NCBI RefSeq assembly: GCF_022682495.2
Contig: NC_071390.1
Location: forward strand, 170,029,220-170,093,219
DNA length: 64,000 bases
Reading direction: 5' to 3'
Source of the DNA: Desmodus rotundus
Taxonomy: Eukaryota > Chordata > Mammalia > Chiroptera > Phyllostomidae
Below, piece by piece: positions 35,330-45,084 of this stretch. Numbering within the stretch: position 1 is the first letter of the stretch; every line of letters begins with the position of its first letter. The notes beneath the pieces were generated by a model that was given only the letters and a program-made list of their open reading frames with translations, had not been told where the DNA came from and ran no database searches. The position numbers and the translations under genes were made by a program.

Positions 35330-35532
35330 GAGCTTTGAATGCCAGCTCTGCAACCTGTTTAACTGAGAGACTTGGTCAGTTACTTAAATTCTCTAACTCA
35401 GTTTCCTGGGTCATTCAATAAGATACAATACCCACCCTATAAGTTGTGCTGAGGAGCGGATACGCTAATGTAGTTTCATGCCCTGCCTCATGTACAGTAA
35501 TCACTCAGTGAATGTGCATTGTTAGTAGCATT
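35330..35532 (+). repeat. MIR SINE, nearly full length
   Basis: 'ttgaatgccagctctgcaac', 'ctctaactcagtttcctggg', 'gtgctgaggagcggatacgc' and 'cactcagtgaatgtgcattg' follow MIR order. The VES SINE landed at its 5' edge. Confidence 0.85.
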
Positions 35533-35534
35533 AT

Positions 35535-35862
35535 TAAAATTCATAACAGGTATTCAGAGTAGTTATTGTTATCTCTATTTCCGTGCGAGACTTACTGGAA
35601 GGATGGATACTGCATATTCCTCTGTTAGATTGTCTTATTCCCATTGTAGTGTGTCAGAAATGTCTGCAGGTTCCTTGCATGTTCTCCATGAGGCCTTTAA
35701 TTGATTTTCCCTGTGTAAATATCATTATTATTTGTTTATACCTAATCCAGGATATTCTTCACATAATAGGGGTATTTGTGTATATGTTACATCTTTCTAA
35801 ATTGGATAGTATATCATTTCTTTAGGAGACCAGGTATAAGGATAGAAAGGAGCAAGGCTAGA
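35535..35862. other. Non-genic sequence, nothing recognised
   Basis: AT-rich with no feature seen. Confidence 0.4.
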
Positions 35863-35864
35863 TG

Positions 35865-36075
35865 TAAAAGCACCCAGTTTTGAATTCTGATTCTTCTGCT
35901 TCTCAGCTGTATGACACTGAGCAAGCTGCCTAGCCCCTCTGATCCTCAGTTTTCTTATCTCTAAAATGGGAACGGCAATGGCTTCCAGTGTGTTCCTGAA
36001 AATTAAATAAGCTAGAAAAGGAATGGCAACTGGTACAGTGACTGGCATGGAGGCAAGGTCTCATTCAGAGTGAAT
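35865..36075 (+). repeat. MIR SINE, nearly full length
   Basis: 'cagctgtatgacactgagca', 'gatcctcagttttcttatct', 'ctaaaatgggaacggcaatg' and 'agtgactggcatggaggcaa' give a clear MIR. Confidence 0.9.
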
Positions 36076-36079
36076 TACT

Positions 36080-36500
36080 CTCTTACATTCTCCTCAAGAG
36101 AACAAACTTACCCAGCCTTGTGTTCTCCATAGCAGTTAGCGCGCTGTCTTACAAATACTGGCTGCTTAGAATATATCAAGTTAAATTGAATTACTGTTAC
36201 ATCCAGAGATACCAACTAGCAATATAAATATAAACAGTGAGGACATATTGCAATATTAAAATACCAGCTACATGCATAAAGTTATCTTCTTATTATGATT
36301 TAATAATGGCTTATCAGAGCTATCCCTGGGGAGCTCTCTTACAATATCTCTTATAAACTGTAGCCTGGAGAATTAATCTTTGTGAAATCCTCACCTCTGT
36401 GAACTAATTCCTCACTAGTTTTTGTATTCATTGAACTCGAGAGATACCTACCACAGACTTAACCTTTGAATTGTAATCGTTAGTTCACTTTTCTGTATTT
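36080..36500. other. Non-genic sequence, nothing recognised
   Basis: AT-rich with no feature seen. Confidence 0.4.
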
Positions 36501-36852
36501 TAATGTGGGGATGGCCAAAAAAATTTGTTTAGTTTTTTCCATACAAGCGTTCTAGCAGTGCTTAGTGGTCTTTAATTTCATTTGAAACAATTTTGTTGCA
36601 TTGTATTGTGACAGCTGTCATATGAGGATGAATTTAAAAAAACTTATCAAAACTGGCGAATTTTTGTGCAGCCATTTTAATACTGAAGATGGAAAAATAC
36701 ACAACATTTTTGGCACGTTATGCTTTATGATTTCAAGAAAGGTAAAAACGCACCTGAAACACACACTACATACAAAGATGTGTGCAGTGTATGGAGAAGG
36801 TGCCGTGATGGTTTGATGGTTTGAATGTGTCAAAAGTGGTTTGCAAAGTTTC

Positions 36853-36950
36853 TTGGTACTGTTGACATTCTGCCCCATAATTCTTTGCTGTGGGGCTGTC
36901 TTATGCATGTTTAGCAGCACCCCTGGCCTCTACCCACTAGAAGCCAATAT
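36853..36950 (-). mobile_element. MER20 (hAT-Charlie) fragment inside the mariner
   Basis: 'tactgttgacattctgcccc', 'ataattctttgctgtggggc', 'catgtttagcagcacccctg' and 'gcctctacccactagaagcc' are reverse-complement MER20. Both MER20 terminal repeats are absent, so it did not arrive as a complete transposon. Confidence 0.85.
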
Positions 36951-36988
36951 CAGGAGTATGCTATTGGCTTCTCAAAAATAGCATACTC
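36940..36988. repeat. Overlapping inverted repeats at the MER20/mariner junction
   Basis: GAAGCCAATA (36940-36949) pairs with TATTGGCTTC (36962-36971). GAGTATGCTAT (36954-36964) pairs with ATAGCATACTC (36978-36988). The 18-nt block 36954-36971 is the exact reverse complement of the inferred original junction. Confidence 0.95.
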
Positions 36989-37084
36989 AAAATATTGAAA
37001 TCAATAAAGTTATTGGTGAAGGTGAAAAAAAGTGTCTTTTAATTTATGGAAAAATCTAAACAGACTTTTTGGCCAATGCAATAC

Positions 37085-37175
37085 AAAACTGTGATCCCCT
37101 CAAGGAGAGGCCCCCCTCATCTTTGTCTTCCATCTCTAGTCCCTGACATGGCACCTAGCCTGTAGAAGGAGCCAG
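37085..37175 (+). repeat. L2 LINE 3' end
   Basis: 'ctcaaggagaggcccccctc', 'gtccctgacatggcacctag' and 'cctgtagaagga' resemble the L2 3' terminus. Confidence 0.55.
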
Positions 37176-37352
37176 GCACCAGGCCCTGGCCTTAAGGAAC
37201 TGAGGAGATAGAAGATCACGATGAACTATAATCATGCCCTTGGCAGGCAAGGTGTTCCAGGTGGGTGAGGAGACAGAGCCTCCCTCACAGGAAAGGAGTC
37301 CAGCAAGGCTTTCTGAGGAAGTGATGCAGGCACTGTTTCAACAGATAAGGGG
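37176..37352 (-). repeat. L2 LINE fragment
   Basis: 'ccaggccctggccttaagga', 'cttggcaggcaaggtgttcc' and 'gctttctgaggaagtgatgc' match the reverse-complement L2 3' region. It abuts an opposite-strand L2. Confidence 0.65.
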
Positions 37353-37379
37353 AAAAACAATGTTACTATCAAAATAACT

Positions 37380-38200
37380 CTCCTTTGTTTAAATCAGTGA
37401 ATGTGTCTTTGAGTGAAATCTCAAAAAAATGTATGTTACAACATTGGCTGTTGCGCTCAACCACAAAAAGGCTCCCATTTTTCATTACAACAAAGCCACA
37501 CCACTTGCTAATTGATGTTCATTTATTGAAAAAAAATATACACGAATGGAATGATGATACCTTATAAGCTGTGCTTTATAAATCAGATCCTTTTAAATTA
37601 CTCTACAAAGCTCCATTGTGTCAAGCTTGTTCTGGAAATGATCAAGTAGTCTTCTTGAAGAGCTGCACGATCATGTCAGAGTGGCGAGGATATATTCTGT
37701 TATCCCCCCAGTTAATTTGTGCGCATGAGTAATTAGATACAATGCCTGTCGGTATGTACCTGGAGGATGAAGCGCAGTTACTGGGCTGCAGAGACGGGCT
37801 GTCAGCGCCCACTGTGTGGATATCACTGCGTATTTTTCTCACTGATATTTGGATGCTGATGCTCTTGGGACTCATAACAGAAGGTTACAAGATAAATACT
37901 ATAAATCTTTCCAAAATGTTCACCCAGGGCCTTTGCTAAAAATTGGCCGTGGAGCCCTGGAAAGACTGTGTAAGTGAATCACCACTTCCCGCCTGTCTGT
38001 CCCCAGAGCTCAGCCACAGACTGTGGGAAGGACTGATAATAAACGAGAAAACAGCATGAAAAAAGCAACAGGCGTAGACTGTAGAAGAATGGGACTGAGG
38101 GTGGTTTTCCATTTCTACAGTAGATTTCCTATGTGCACCAATATATTTCCAAAGGGTTATAAGGTAGTCAAGTGTTAAACTAATGGGCGATAAATTTCTA
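37380..38200. other. Repeat-free stretch, candidate conserved element at 37600-37900
   Basis: 'gttaatttgtgcgcatgagt' followed by 'aattagatac' (about 37711-37740) combines POU/homeodomain-like AT motifs with retained CpGs (also about 37759, 37771, 37795, 37806 and 37830). The open frames are short and opposite each other. No exon evidence. Confidence 0.3.
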
Positions 38201-38640
38201 TACACAGGTATGGATGGATGTCTCAGCTTTAAAATATGAAGATAAAATGCTGTATCTTTTTTATATGTGTATGGAAAGATGAGCTATATTCATGCAATAC
38301 AAGTAATCAAACTTGTAGAAGCTATATTAATCATTTAACAAAAAATCAATAATCTTTATCCAGGGGTACAGAAAATAGAAAATTATATAAGACAAAAATG
38401 CTTGCTCACAAGGCAGTCAGTATAGTAAGGGGGGCAAAATCGGTGAGTCCAGTATGAACAGCACAGCAAGAGAAGCAGAGGTCAGGGCAGAGTTAGACCC
38501 GGGAAGGCAGGGATGCAGGTGGGACTTTTTGCTGAAGATGTTGACTTCTGAGCTGGGATCTGTGATTGGGAATGGGCTACACACTCTGTATTTTCCCAGG
38601 TCCATGAAGAGAATAAGTTAGCATTTGAAATTATTATTAT
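38201..38640. other. Non-genic sequence, nothing recognised
   Basis: No feature seen. Confidence 0.4.
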
Positions 38641-38644
38641 ATTC

Positions 38645-38935
38645 TTATCAAGTAAACACTTATGACCAGCCAGGCACAGTGCTAAATGTTTTACATATTT
38701 CTCCTCGTGGCTATAAGGTGAGTGCACATGAGTATTCCCATTTTACAGATGGGAAAACTGAGGAACAAAGAGAGGAGAGATCAGGGAGGGAAATGGGGAC
38801 AACTGTAATTGAACAACAATAAAATATGAATTAAAAAAAGAGAGGAGAAACCAAGCGTACTCAATCATATGTCACAAGGTCAGGATTCAAATCCAGATCT
38901 TTGTAAATGCAATGCCTGGATTGTAAGGTGCCCTG
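38645..38935 (-). repeat. MIR SINE split by a tiny L1 insertion
   Basis: 'ggcacagtgctaaatgtttt', 'attcccattttacagatggg' and 'aaaactgaggaacaaagaga' are reverse-complement MIR. It resumes after the insertion with 'catatgtcacaaggtcagga' and 'ttcaaatccagatctttgta'. Joining the flanks restores MIR order. Confidence 0.9.
38779..38836 (+). mobile_element. 58-bp 5'-truncated L1 insertion with target duplication
   Basis: 'ggaaatggggacaactgtaa' and 'caacaataaaatatgaatta' ending in an A run match the last bases of the bat-type L1 seen at 63025-63078. AAAGAGAGGAGA flanks it at 38767-38778 and 38837-38848, a perfect 12-bp target-site duplication. Confidence 0.9.
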
Positions 38936-38954
38936 TACAGGGACATTAGAACTT

Positions 38955-39110
38955 CCCAGAGGACAAAGATGTAAACTGGATCAGTCAAGGACTTTTTGGA
39001 AGACTGGAGCTAGGACTGAATCCTGGGAAGTGGATGGAAGGCAGAAAGGCAGAGGGCAACGGTAGGGCATTTTGCCAGGAGAGCTGAACAAATCTAAGAC
39101 GTGGCTTGCT
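38955..39110 (-). repeat. L2 LINE fragment, diverged
   Basis: 'agctaggactgaatcctggg' and 'ggcagaaaggcagagggcaa' resemble the reverse-complement L2 3' region. Confidence 0.4.
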
Positions 39111-39640
39111 CTCATTGGGCGAGGTCCCTCTGATTTTCTGGTTGTTTAGAATCACGGTGGCTTGATCCTGCTGAGTCTTCTGGCCTCCCCTGGATTGGAT
39201 GGCATTTCAGCACTCGAGCACAGGGAGTGAAAAGTACCCCTACCCTTCCATGGTACCCTCCACAGCTGAAGCATGTGGGAAACAATGATTTTACTTGCTT
39301 CTGACCTTGCAGAAGCCCAAGCCCCTGTAGATTTAATTCACTGTAGTTATGCTTTTCTCTTCTTATGCCAGCCAGTGCTTCTCAACCCTCTTTCATTCTT
39401 GTTCTCCTAGGAAGCCATTTTAGAATTTTTTCCCTATTCAATACCCATTAAATTCTAACACCCCAGATAAGTCACATACCCACACATATATTCTATGCAG
39501 GTCTGTGCTTGATACATAAAAAGTAAGATTTTTCACTATGAACAAATTTTCACCCCCTCAGGACTGATTCAGCCCCTGATGGTCACAGCTGCCTCCTGCT
39601 ATGCTTTGTCCCCTAGTTTGCATTCTGTTGTAATATGAAA
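39111..39640. other. Mostly unassigned; possible DNA-transposon relic at 39372-39590
   Basis: 'cagtgcttctcaaccctctt' at about 39374 looks like a hAT-type terminal repeat, and the sequence to about 39590 seems repeat-like, but I cannot name a family or see the opposite end. Confidence 0.3.
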
Positions 39641-39644
39641 CTAG

Positions 39645-39785
39645 ACAATTTGGAATCAGAGTAGCTTCCAAGACAGTTACCTAACCTGCCTGTATACAAA
39701 TTGATTCTGCAGACAATGGTGATGAGACTACTTACCTAGGGAAGTTTTACTAACAGATTAAATGAGATATAACCCATCTGCAAAG
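39645..39785 (+). repeat. MIR SINE, diverged
   Basis: 'aatttggaatcagagtagct', 'agttacctaacctgcctgta' and 'cagattaaatgagatataac' follow MIR order. Confidence 0.6.
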
Positions 39786-40019
39786 ACAATAGGAACTTAG
39801 AAAATATGACTTTTGCCTGTTTCTGTGGCATAGTTCCTTTCAAGCTCAGCCTTTCTACTGCATTTTTCAGCTGCTGGCTTGCTCTCTTTTCCAAGGACAG
39901 AAGCAAGGAAGCAGAGTAACCACAGAAAAGATTTAATACATGGACGCCCAATCATTCTATATACACAAGGGATGAGAAATGAACACTTCATATAAACAAT
40001 AAATATGGAGATAATAACA

Positions 40020-40108
40020 ACACACATGTTGAGAGTACTTCATCGATGTAAAGTATTTTCACACTGGTATTCTGCAAGATTACTTGTCGAAGTAAGTACA
40101 AGTGCAAT
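40020..40108 (-). repeat. MIR SINE, left part
   Basis: 'gtaaagtattttcacactgg' and 'tcgaagtaagtacaagtgca' are the reverse-complement MIR 3' half. The element continues at 40695 beyond the mariner. Confidence 0.6.
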
Positions 40109-40110
40109 TA

Positions 40111-40692
40111 TGAGGAAGGGCCCACCAAAACATGGAATTATCTTCTGGAGGGTGGGCCCCTTGAAGTACAGGCTTCCCCAGCTAGGTGAGTGTTCTAGGA
40201 ACCCGTCCGTATCAGTGGACTAGCCGGCATTGCTGTGAAAGACTGCATCTGGCTTCAGTGAAATTCTTTGGAAGACTCTTTCATTGTGTTTGCCCATTTC
40301 ATGGCGGGTGATTTACGAGTGCACCTGCCCACACTGCACTGAATGTTCAGCAGTTTTTGACCAAAAATGGCATGACCCCCATGCCCCATCCTCCCTATAC
40401 ACCCAATCTCACCCTGAGCGACATTTTTTTTTTCCCCCTGGATGAAAAAGTCCTCAAAAGGAACCATGTTGCCCAGGTGGAGGAGATGAAGCAAAAAACC
40501 GGCAGAAACACTAAAAGGCATCACAATCAACATGTTCAAAAACTGTTTGGAGCAGTGGAGAAAAAGTCCTGATAGGTGTATTGCATCAAATGGGGAGCAC
40601 TTTGAAGGTGACTGAAGTTTAAAGATATGAGAATAACTGCACAATTTTTATAAATAAATTTCAGGGGGTTTTTTTGAGGAGGGTGCTCCTCA
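40111..40692 (+). mobile_element. Mariner relic with transposase C-terminal pseudogene
   Basis: The terminal repeats are 'tgaggaagggcccaccaaaa' at the left and 'gggtttttttgaggagggtg', 'ctcctca' at the right, inverted with respect to each other. They are flanked by TA at 40109-40110 and 40693-40694. About 40300-40590 encodes the C-terminal third of a mariner transposase. The segment PHPPYTPNLTLSD is the counterpart of the family's HPPYSPDLAPxD motif, which holds the last acidic residue of the D,D34D catalytic triad. The Asp in 'YSPD' reads Asn here, and the downstream 'EYFEGD'-type ending appears as a frameshifted equivalent near 40590. The N-terminal DNA-binding and first catalytic parts are missing. 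A dead, internally deleted copy of about 0.58 kb. Confidence 0.85.
40357..40575 (+). pseudogene. Mariner transposase C-terminal remnant
   Basis: A 71-codon open stretch inside the mariner relic. The upstream same-strand sequence (about 40310-40356) still reads like 'NAPAHTALNVQQF', the typical conserved block before the YSPD motif. The methionine at 40357 is internal, not a real start. It lacks the helix-turn-helix domain and two of the three catalytic acids, so no enzyme is expected. Confidence 0.85.
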
Positions 40693-40694
40693 TA

Positions 40695-40812
40695 TTAGCC
40701 TCATTGAGAGTAAGAAATGTCAGATGTCATGGGCTAACCCAAGGTCACATAGTAGAGATTGTGTAGCTGGAACTCCAATCTAATTTCTCTGATTCTAAAT
40801 GAGTTAAGCTCC
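40695..40812 (-). repeat. MIR SINE, right part
   Basis: 'gggctaacccaaggtcacat', 'agtagagattgtgtagctgg' and 'aactccaatctaatttctct' complete the MIR interrupted by the mariner. Confidence 0.8.
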
Positions 40813-40814
40813 CT

Positions 40815-42090
40815 TGTTGCTTATTATTCCTTAAAATCCTCACTTTTCAAGCATAAAATCTAGTAAATTGTCAAAAGTTCTTTCAAATCTATAACTAGAC
40901 TTCATTTTGCTTCCATTTTAATAATTCTCCTTTGGTAAATATTACATTTTATATTGGTGATCCCTATCCCTAACTTTCACTGAGATCTCATTAGTTCTTC
41001 GAATATTTGAAATTCAACATACTTTTCTAAGAAAGGATTGGAGAAAATAGTATCTCTTTTTCATGGGCTTAAGGTGGAAAGATTGAAAACTGTAGTCCTT
41101 TTGGCAGGTACTTGGAAGGAATACCGAGAGAAACTTTCTATAATGATGCAAAGTTTTACTCAATAAGATACACTAATGATCAAACTGATTTCTTTTTTTT
41201 GTTGTTTCTATCACCTAAGTTATTAGATAAAGTCTACCTCTAGCCATTTTCTGTGAATGCACTTAAAAATAATTTACCTTTAATGGACACTGGTAATTGG
41301 AATGTAACCGGTAATGATTTTATCTGAAGTGTCTCCTGGATCTGTGCAAAGAATAGACTTCTGGCTCTCTCTTGGTGGCATTCAGAGCTTGTTTTTAATC
41401 TGCATTGTAATGCTCTGGACTATTTTGACGGTAGGAAAGCTCGCCAAGGAAGAATGCAGATCGAATGCAGGTCAGAATACTAAATGCCGACAGCACAGCC
41501 CCTCCTTTCATATTGGCCGTGGCAGTTTAATAAGAGCAGCAGCTGAGAACAGAAGTGCTCAGACGAGTTCAGAGCAATAAAGAAAAGAGGCAACAATCCT
41601 CAATGAGCCAACAATCTTTACGAGGCAGCCAGTCAACTTAAGATAACTTTCCCATTATTCTCATAATAAAGTCTTTGGGGGCACTCCAGTATAAGTGTCT
41701 TTATTAATAGCTCTCCTGCCATCCATTTTTAGGCCCCGTTCCATATTGTCACCAATGTGTCAATCTCTCAAAGCAATATATCTGAGAGTTTTAAATTGCC
41801 ATTTGACAGGAAATTGTCAGAGGAAAAGCTCATTTCAACTAATTAAGAACGTGAGCATGAATGATGCTGATGCTGTGTATAGGTAAAAACATAACATAGA
41901 TTAAAATTAATTATGAAAGTTTAATCAGAAGAATCTTGTACTTAAAATTTGATTGATAAGCAATGAAATCATATTTATTTGCTAGAGGATTATATTTATT
42001 TGTTATCACAAATTGAAATATAGTATACTGAAATTTTAGCAAATATTACTGCATTTCCAACACCTAATGAGACACTAATAGGGATATAAA
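40815..42090. other. Non-genic sequence, nothing recognised
   Basis: Repeat-poor. 41310-41900 has open frames of 88 and 63 codons without family resemblance. Confidence 0.4.
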
Positions 42091-42094
42091 AGAA

Positions 42095-42320
42095 CTACAC
42101 AGATTACTTCCCTGACTTTCAAAAGCTTATAGTCCTATTGGAGAGCTAAAGCATATATAAACACACACACACACACATATATAGAGACAGTAATAAAATA
42201 AATCTGATTAAATTACAAAGTATATGGTAAAGATTTGCATTACTGAAAGCTAATTAAAAAGCATTAATTCAATATGCAGAGTAATTGCAGGAGGCCTTAG
42301 GAAGAGATCCCACAAAAAAG
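42095..42320 (-). repeat. L2 LINE 3' region with a CA microsatellite
   Basis: 'aaagcttatagtcctattgg', then (CA)n at 42161-42177, then 'acagtaataaaataaatctg' and 'aggaggccttaggaagagat' resemble the reverse-complement L2 3' end. Confidence 0.55.
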
Positions 42321-43050
42321 AACAGAAGAAGAACAGAAGATAAGGACTGTTGCAGGCCAGAAAAAATAAGAATCAGAGAACCAGACCAGACGCTGAGCAA
42401 AGCATGACGATGGAGCAGAAAGGCTGGGAAGGTTGATTCTTGCTAGGAACCCAGGGAAATGTGGTTGATGCAGAAGTTAGAGAACCAGAGTATAAAGGAT
42501 TACTTTGTAACTATTTTGGAAAGGATCTGTAGGTATTGGGGACCTCACCATATGCACCCACAAACTGCACTGGCTCATCTGATGTGTCTTAGAGACAGCA
42601 CTCTGGTGGCCGTGGATCTGTGGGTAAACATCGCAAGAAGGACAGAAGGCTATTGGGACACTGTGTAATAATCTAGGAGTGGGGAGAAGAGGTCTAGGCA
42701 CATGGAGTGGGGGACACAGTAAGAAAAAGGGGGGTGCATTTCATCAACTGCTTTTTTTAATTGAGCCATTGCAGTTGATAGAAAGTACATACATTTTTTT
42801 AAACTGCAAATAATTACCAGATTGAAATAGGCTCTTTGTTTGAAGATCCCCCATCATAGTTATTTAAGAGGTAAATTACTTTAGGAAATGTCACACTAGT
42901 GATTTAATATGGAATGAGGCTGAATCCATATCTCAGGCTGACACCAGAGATATTAACAAAGGGGTATATATTTTTTGATGCCACCATTGCCAGGGGAGTT
43001 GGCCTAGTCTAGAAATGTGTCACAAGGGAATTTTCTGTCTGGGGTGTTGG
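42321..43050. other. Non-genic sequence, nothing recognised
   Basis: May begin with more decayed minus-strand L2 (to about 42450). Otherwise unassigned. Confidence 0.35.
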
Positions 43051-43054
43051 CCAG

Positions 43055-43265
43055 CTCTTGATGGCTTGTGGTTTGTATATGTGTATGTATCCATTTATTG
43101 TTAATACACAAATAATGCACATTTATGGTGGAAAAGTTAACAAGTTTTGAAAAAGAAAATAAACGATAAATTCTGTGATCCCACCACCTATAGGAAAGTA
43201 TTGTTAACATTTCAGAGTATTTTTTTTGCATAGATCCATGTATATATCTACTTGTTATAAGAAAC
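43055..43265 (-). repeat. Old interspersed repeat, family uncertain
   Basis: 'aatgcacatttatggtggaa', 'ctgtgatcccaccacctata' and 'gtattgttaacatttcagag' match a common old mammalian repeat that I cannot name with confidence. The strand is a guess. Confidence 0.45.
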
Positions 43266-43269
43266 ATTT

Positions 43270-43720
43270 CTGAGAGTAATCTCTCTTCTGCCATCTCTCT
43301 TTTCCCTGGCTATCTTTAACTCCTGTTTTCTCTTTTTGTCTCTTTTATTTTTAAATCCACTTATTCAATTCCATCATAACTTATAAAAATACAATCATAA
43401 CATTTTTCCTAGCCCCACAGTATGGAAACACAGAAAATCCCTCTACTTACTGCAAAATTCAAGAGACTTTTATGGACACAGCCAGTGACCACCTGGCTGA
43501 CCAGGAATATGTCTAATTTTCAGAGTCTTAGGAAAGCAATTGTTTTCAGAGAAGTTGTCACTGAAGTCGCATTGGGCATCTAAAACCATGAAAATTTGAC
43601 AGTTTTAGGAGATGAATGGGTAGAAAGAGCAACACCAAAATGCGAAGGCTAAGGGGATGATGAATACAGTTACAGAAGTGTAAAGCTGAGGGACACGGGA
43701 AGGGGCTCTAAAATCATTAC
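43270..43720. other. Non-genic sequence, nothing recognised
   Basis: No feature seen. Confidence 0.4.
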
Positions 43721-43724
43721 AGGC

Positions 43725-43925
43725 ATAGGATTCCCCGCTGGATGGCCCTGAGTGTGAGTCCCGGCTCCACTCCGCTTCCCAGCTGTGGGGTGAACTTGAG
43801 CATATTGCTTAACCTCTCTGTGGGTCAGTGCCCTCTTTTGTAAAATATGAATAAAAATATTCATCTCACAGATTTTTTCTGGAGAGTAGATAAGGTAATA
43901 TATTTTTTAAATGCCTGCCACACGT
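43725..43925 (+). repeat. MIR SINE, nearly full length
   Basis: 'gagtgtgagtcccggctcca', 'aacttgagcatattgcttaa', 'cctctctgtgggtcagtgcc' and 'ctcttttgtaaaatatgaat' follow MIR. Confidence 0.9.
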
Positions 43926-43979
43926 CATCTCTCAGTTCTGTCTGAAATGATGTGATATTGATGAACTATAACTTTAAAG

Positions 43980-44110
43980 CAATAAAACCACTGAGCTTCA
44001 GAGAAAAGAGCAGACTTGCTTAAGGGCATGTAATGCACTAGTGGTAAAAAGCAGATTTGAATTATGGCTCGATTCTCAGGCCAGCACTCCTCCCACTTTA
44101 CGGCAAGAAG
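43980..44110 (-). repeat. MIR SINE, partial
   Basis: 'cactgagcttcagagaaaag' and 'gcagatttgaattatggctc' are reverse-complement MIR core and head. Confidence 0.7.
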
Positions 44111-44775
44111 CCATTCCCTTCCCAAAGAGTGGAGAGAATGTGCAAGTAAACATCCAGCAAACCTCAGATTCCCCCAAATCAATGAATTGTGGAACTCTAA
44201 ATTTCAACCAGGACATCTCTCTATGCAACCATTTAAAGCCAAAAAAACGAACAAAGACCTTTCAATATAGTCTGTTTGACACTTAGGAAGGGTCACAGCC
44301 ACTTAGTATGACTAATTTGGACTTGAACATTTCAGTTCCTGCAGCCTCCAGAAATAATTTATTATCCTGACGTTGCGTAAAAGAAGTAAGAACAAAACAA
44401 ATACTCAAACTGGCATTTTAAAATATGTGGATCAAAGAGTCGCCATTCTTTACTTTGTATCAAGATGAACCTGTTCGGTACCTGCCACGGAGTGCAGTTT
44501 ATCTAGACGCAACAGGAAGCAAAAGCTATCTTTAACAGGATGGAAAAGGGCAAATGAATGTTAACATTTAATTAAAGTCCCCGGGAAGGAGTGGCAAAGG
44601 GCAAATCAGCATGGGAAGAATGGTGTTGCCGGTGTCTCAGGGAGGCAGGCTGGTGAGCACAGGCAGGCGAAATCTGCCTGCAGACAGTGGGATTGGCAGC
44701 TCTCTTGGGGTTACCGACTTATACTACAGTTGTTTGTCTTCAGAAGAGAGCACACAGGAGAAAGCAGCTGTTCAC
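44111..44775. other. Repeat-free stretch, candidate conserved element
   Basis: 44340-44600 is repeat-free, with retained CpGs ('cctgacgttgcgtaaaagaa' near 44368, 'tctagacgcaaca' near 44503) and AT-rich homeodomain-like 'atttaattaaagtc' near 44566. No exon evidence. Confidence 0.3.
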
Positions 44776-44834
44776 TGCAGTGGCTAAATGTAAGGACTTT
44801 GGAGTCAGATTGAGCTGGGTCTGAGAAGCCCCTC

Positions 44835-45062
44835 ACAGAGTGGTTACAAGCAAGGACTAGGAGCGAGACCGCCTGTCCTCAAACACCAGCTACACCCACT
44901 GGCTATGTGTCTCAAGCCAGCCACTGCATCTGTCTCTTCCTTCCCTCTTCTCTAAAGGGGCGATAATACCTAGGCACACAGAAGTTAGGAAGATTAGGTG
45001 AAGGAGTAACCATTTGTGAAACACATGGCAAGCATTAAACATTAAGTATTTGTTTAATATAG
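44835..45062 (+). repeat. MIR SINE
   Basis: 'agtggttacaagcaaggact', 'tggctatgtgtctcaagcca' and 'tctctaaaggggcgataata' follow MIR from its head. Confidence 0.8.
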
Positions 45063-45084
45063 TCCTGCGCCCTAGACTCACCAC

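Larger units (their letters stand above)
36503..37081 (+). mobile_element. Internally deleted mariner carrying MER20 filler
   Basis: The ends are inverted: 'atggccaaaaaaatttgttt' (from 36511) and 'aacagactttttggccaatg' (to 37079). They are flanked by TA at 36501-36502 and 37082-37083, as expected for Tc1/mariner insertion. The left 340 bp matches the 5' part of a mammalian mariner: 'gtattgtgacagctgtcata', 'gtgcagccattttaatactg', 'tgcagtgtatggagaaggtg' and 'gtgtcaaaagtggtttgcaa', which encodes the transposase N-terminal region with the frame broken. The right end is mariner again ('atcaataaagttattggtga'). The central transposase, including the catalytic core, is missing and replaced by about 100 bp of MER20. 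A complete mariner is about 1.2-1.3 kb; this is about 0.58 kb and cannot encode an active enzyme. Confidence 0.85.

Noticed and set aside
40255..40644. 129-codon minus-strand open frame
   Set aside because: Antisense to the mariner transposase relic, whose plus-strand reading is the meaningful one.
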